Assembly: GCF_018219155.1 (NCBI RefSeq)
Contig: NZ_CP056123.1
Location: 2,799,505 to 2,863,504, forward strand
DNA length: 64,000 nt
Direction of reading: 5' to 3'
Source of the DNA: Moritella sp. 24
GTDB lineage: Bacteria; Pseudomonadota; Gammaproteobacteria; Enterobacterales; Moritellaceae
Made by a program: the position numbers and the translations under genes. The notes below the pieces were generated by a model. It ran no database searches. It saw only the letters and a program-made list of their open reading frames with translations, and was not told the origin of the DNA. This document shows, piece after piece, positions 63,910-64,000 of the stretch (positions within the stretch are counted from its first letter, which is position 1; every line of letters starts with the position of its first letter).

Positions 63910-64000
63910 CGCAATAACACTCCACGTTATACCAAGTTGTTTATAATTACCTCAGTGCTAACTCAATCATTGAGTCAGTACATTCATCATTACATTACTT

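Noticed and set aside
1-64000. Prophage, insertion sequences, integrons or transfer RNA genes
   Set aside because: No transposase, integrase, phage structural gene, terminal inverted repeat or cloverleaf sequence was recognised anywhere in the window.

Overview
The window is a 64-kb chromosomal stretch from a Gram-negative marine gammaproteobacterium. AT-rich coding sequence, the gene families present (RlhE-type helicase, RlhA, Bcr/CflA transporter, DsbD, Tad pilus, many lipoproteins, two GGDEF proteins) and the absence of mobile elements suggest a psychrophilic Moritella/Psychromonas/Shewanella-like bacterium. The genus is inference only. I saw no tRNA, rRNA, CRISPR array, insertion sequence or prophage.

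Layout. 0-5 kb: ChrR-like cupin, flavin amine oxidase, class C beta-lactamase-fold hydrolase, GNAT acetyltransferase, membrane diguanylate cyclase. 5-14 kb: polysaccharide locus with a plus-strand GT2 gene and, on the minus strand, a GT4, a fused PssD/PssE-type transferase, a GT2, rfbB-rfbA-rfbC-rfbD (dTDP-L-rhamnose) and a SAF-domain dehydrogenase. 14-23 kb: a type I secretion ABC exporter and HlyD adaptor directly downstream of a 1886-residue protein made almost wholly of RTX nonapeptides. The order RTX protein, ABC, HlyD, sugar genes resembles the Caulobacter S-layer locus. 23-31 kb: RlhA-type U32 protein behind a perfect FNR-like box, a multipass membrane protein, an M3 metallopeptidase and an RCC1-like lipoprotein. 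31-36 kb: a LysR regulator and two tandem copies of a two-gene secreted trypsin-like protease unit; a palindrome lies upstream of all three transcription units. 36-41 kb: drug transporter, ProXp-type deacylase, LEA14-like lipoprotein, DEAD-box helicase, GAF-GGDEF protein.

41-47 kb is a tight five-gene minus-strand operon: TlpA-like thioredoxin, DUF4266-like protein ending in GGGGCGCN, DUF3570 outer-membrane protein, ApbE flavin transferase, DsbD. The DUF3570 protein carries a DTVSGAS sequence fitting the ApbE flavinylation consensus, so the operon may build a flavinylated outer-membrane redox protein. 47-60.6 kb is a Tad (Flp) pilus locus running flp-rcpC-rcpA-cpaD-tadZ-tadA-tadB-tadC-tadD-tadE-tadF-tadG. 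It is preceded by a large DUF1566-type lipoprotein gene whose likely promoter is overlapped by a Fur-like box. 60.8-64 kb: another lipoprotein with an Asp-rich insert, and two small hypothetical genes.

The main themes are cell surface construction (polysaccharide, RTX layer, pilus, lipoproteins), envelope redox chemistry and c-di-GMP signalling. Start sites were moved from the longest reading frame where a Shine-Dalgarno sequence or family alignment favoured an internal start.
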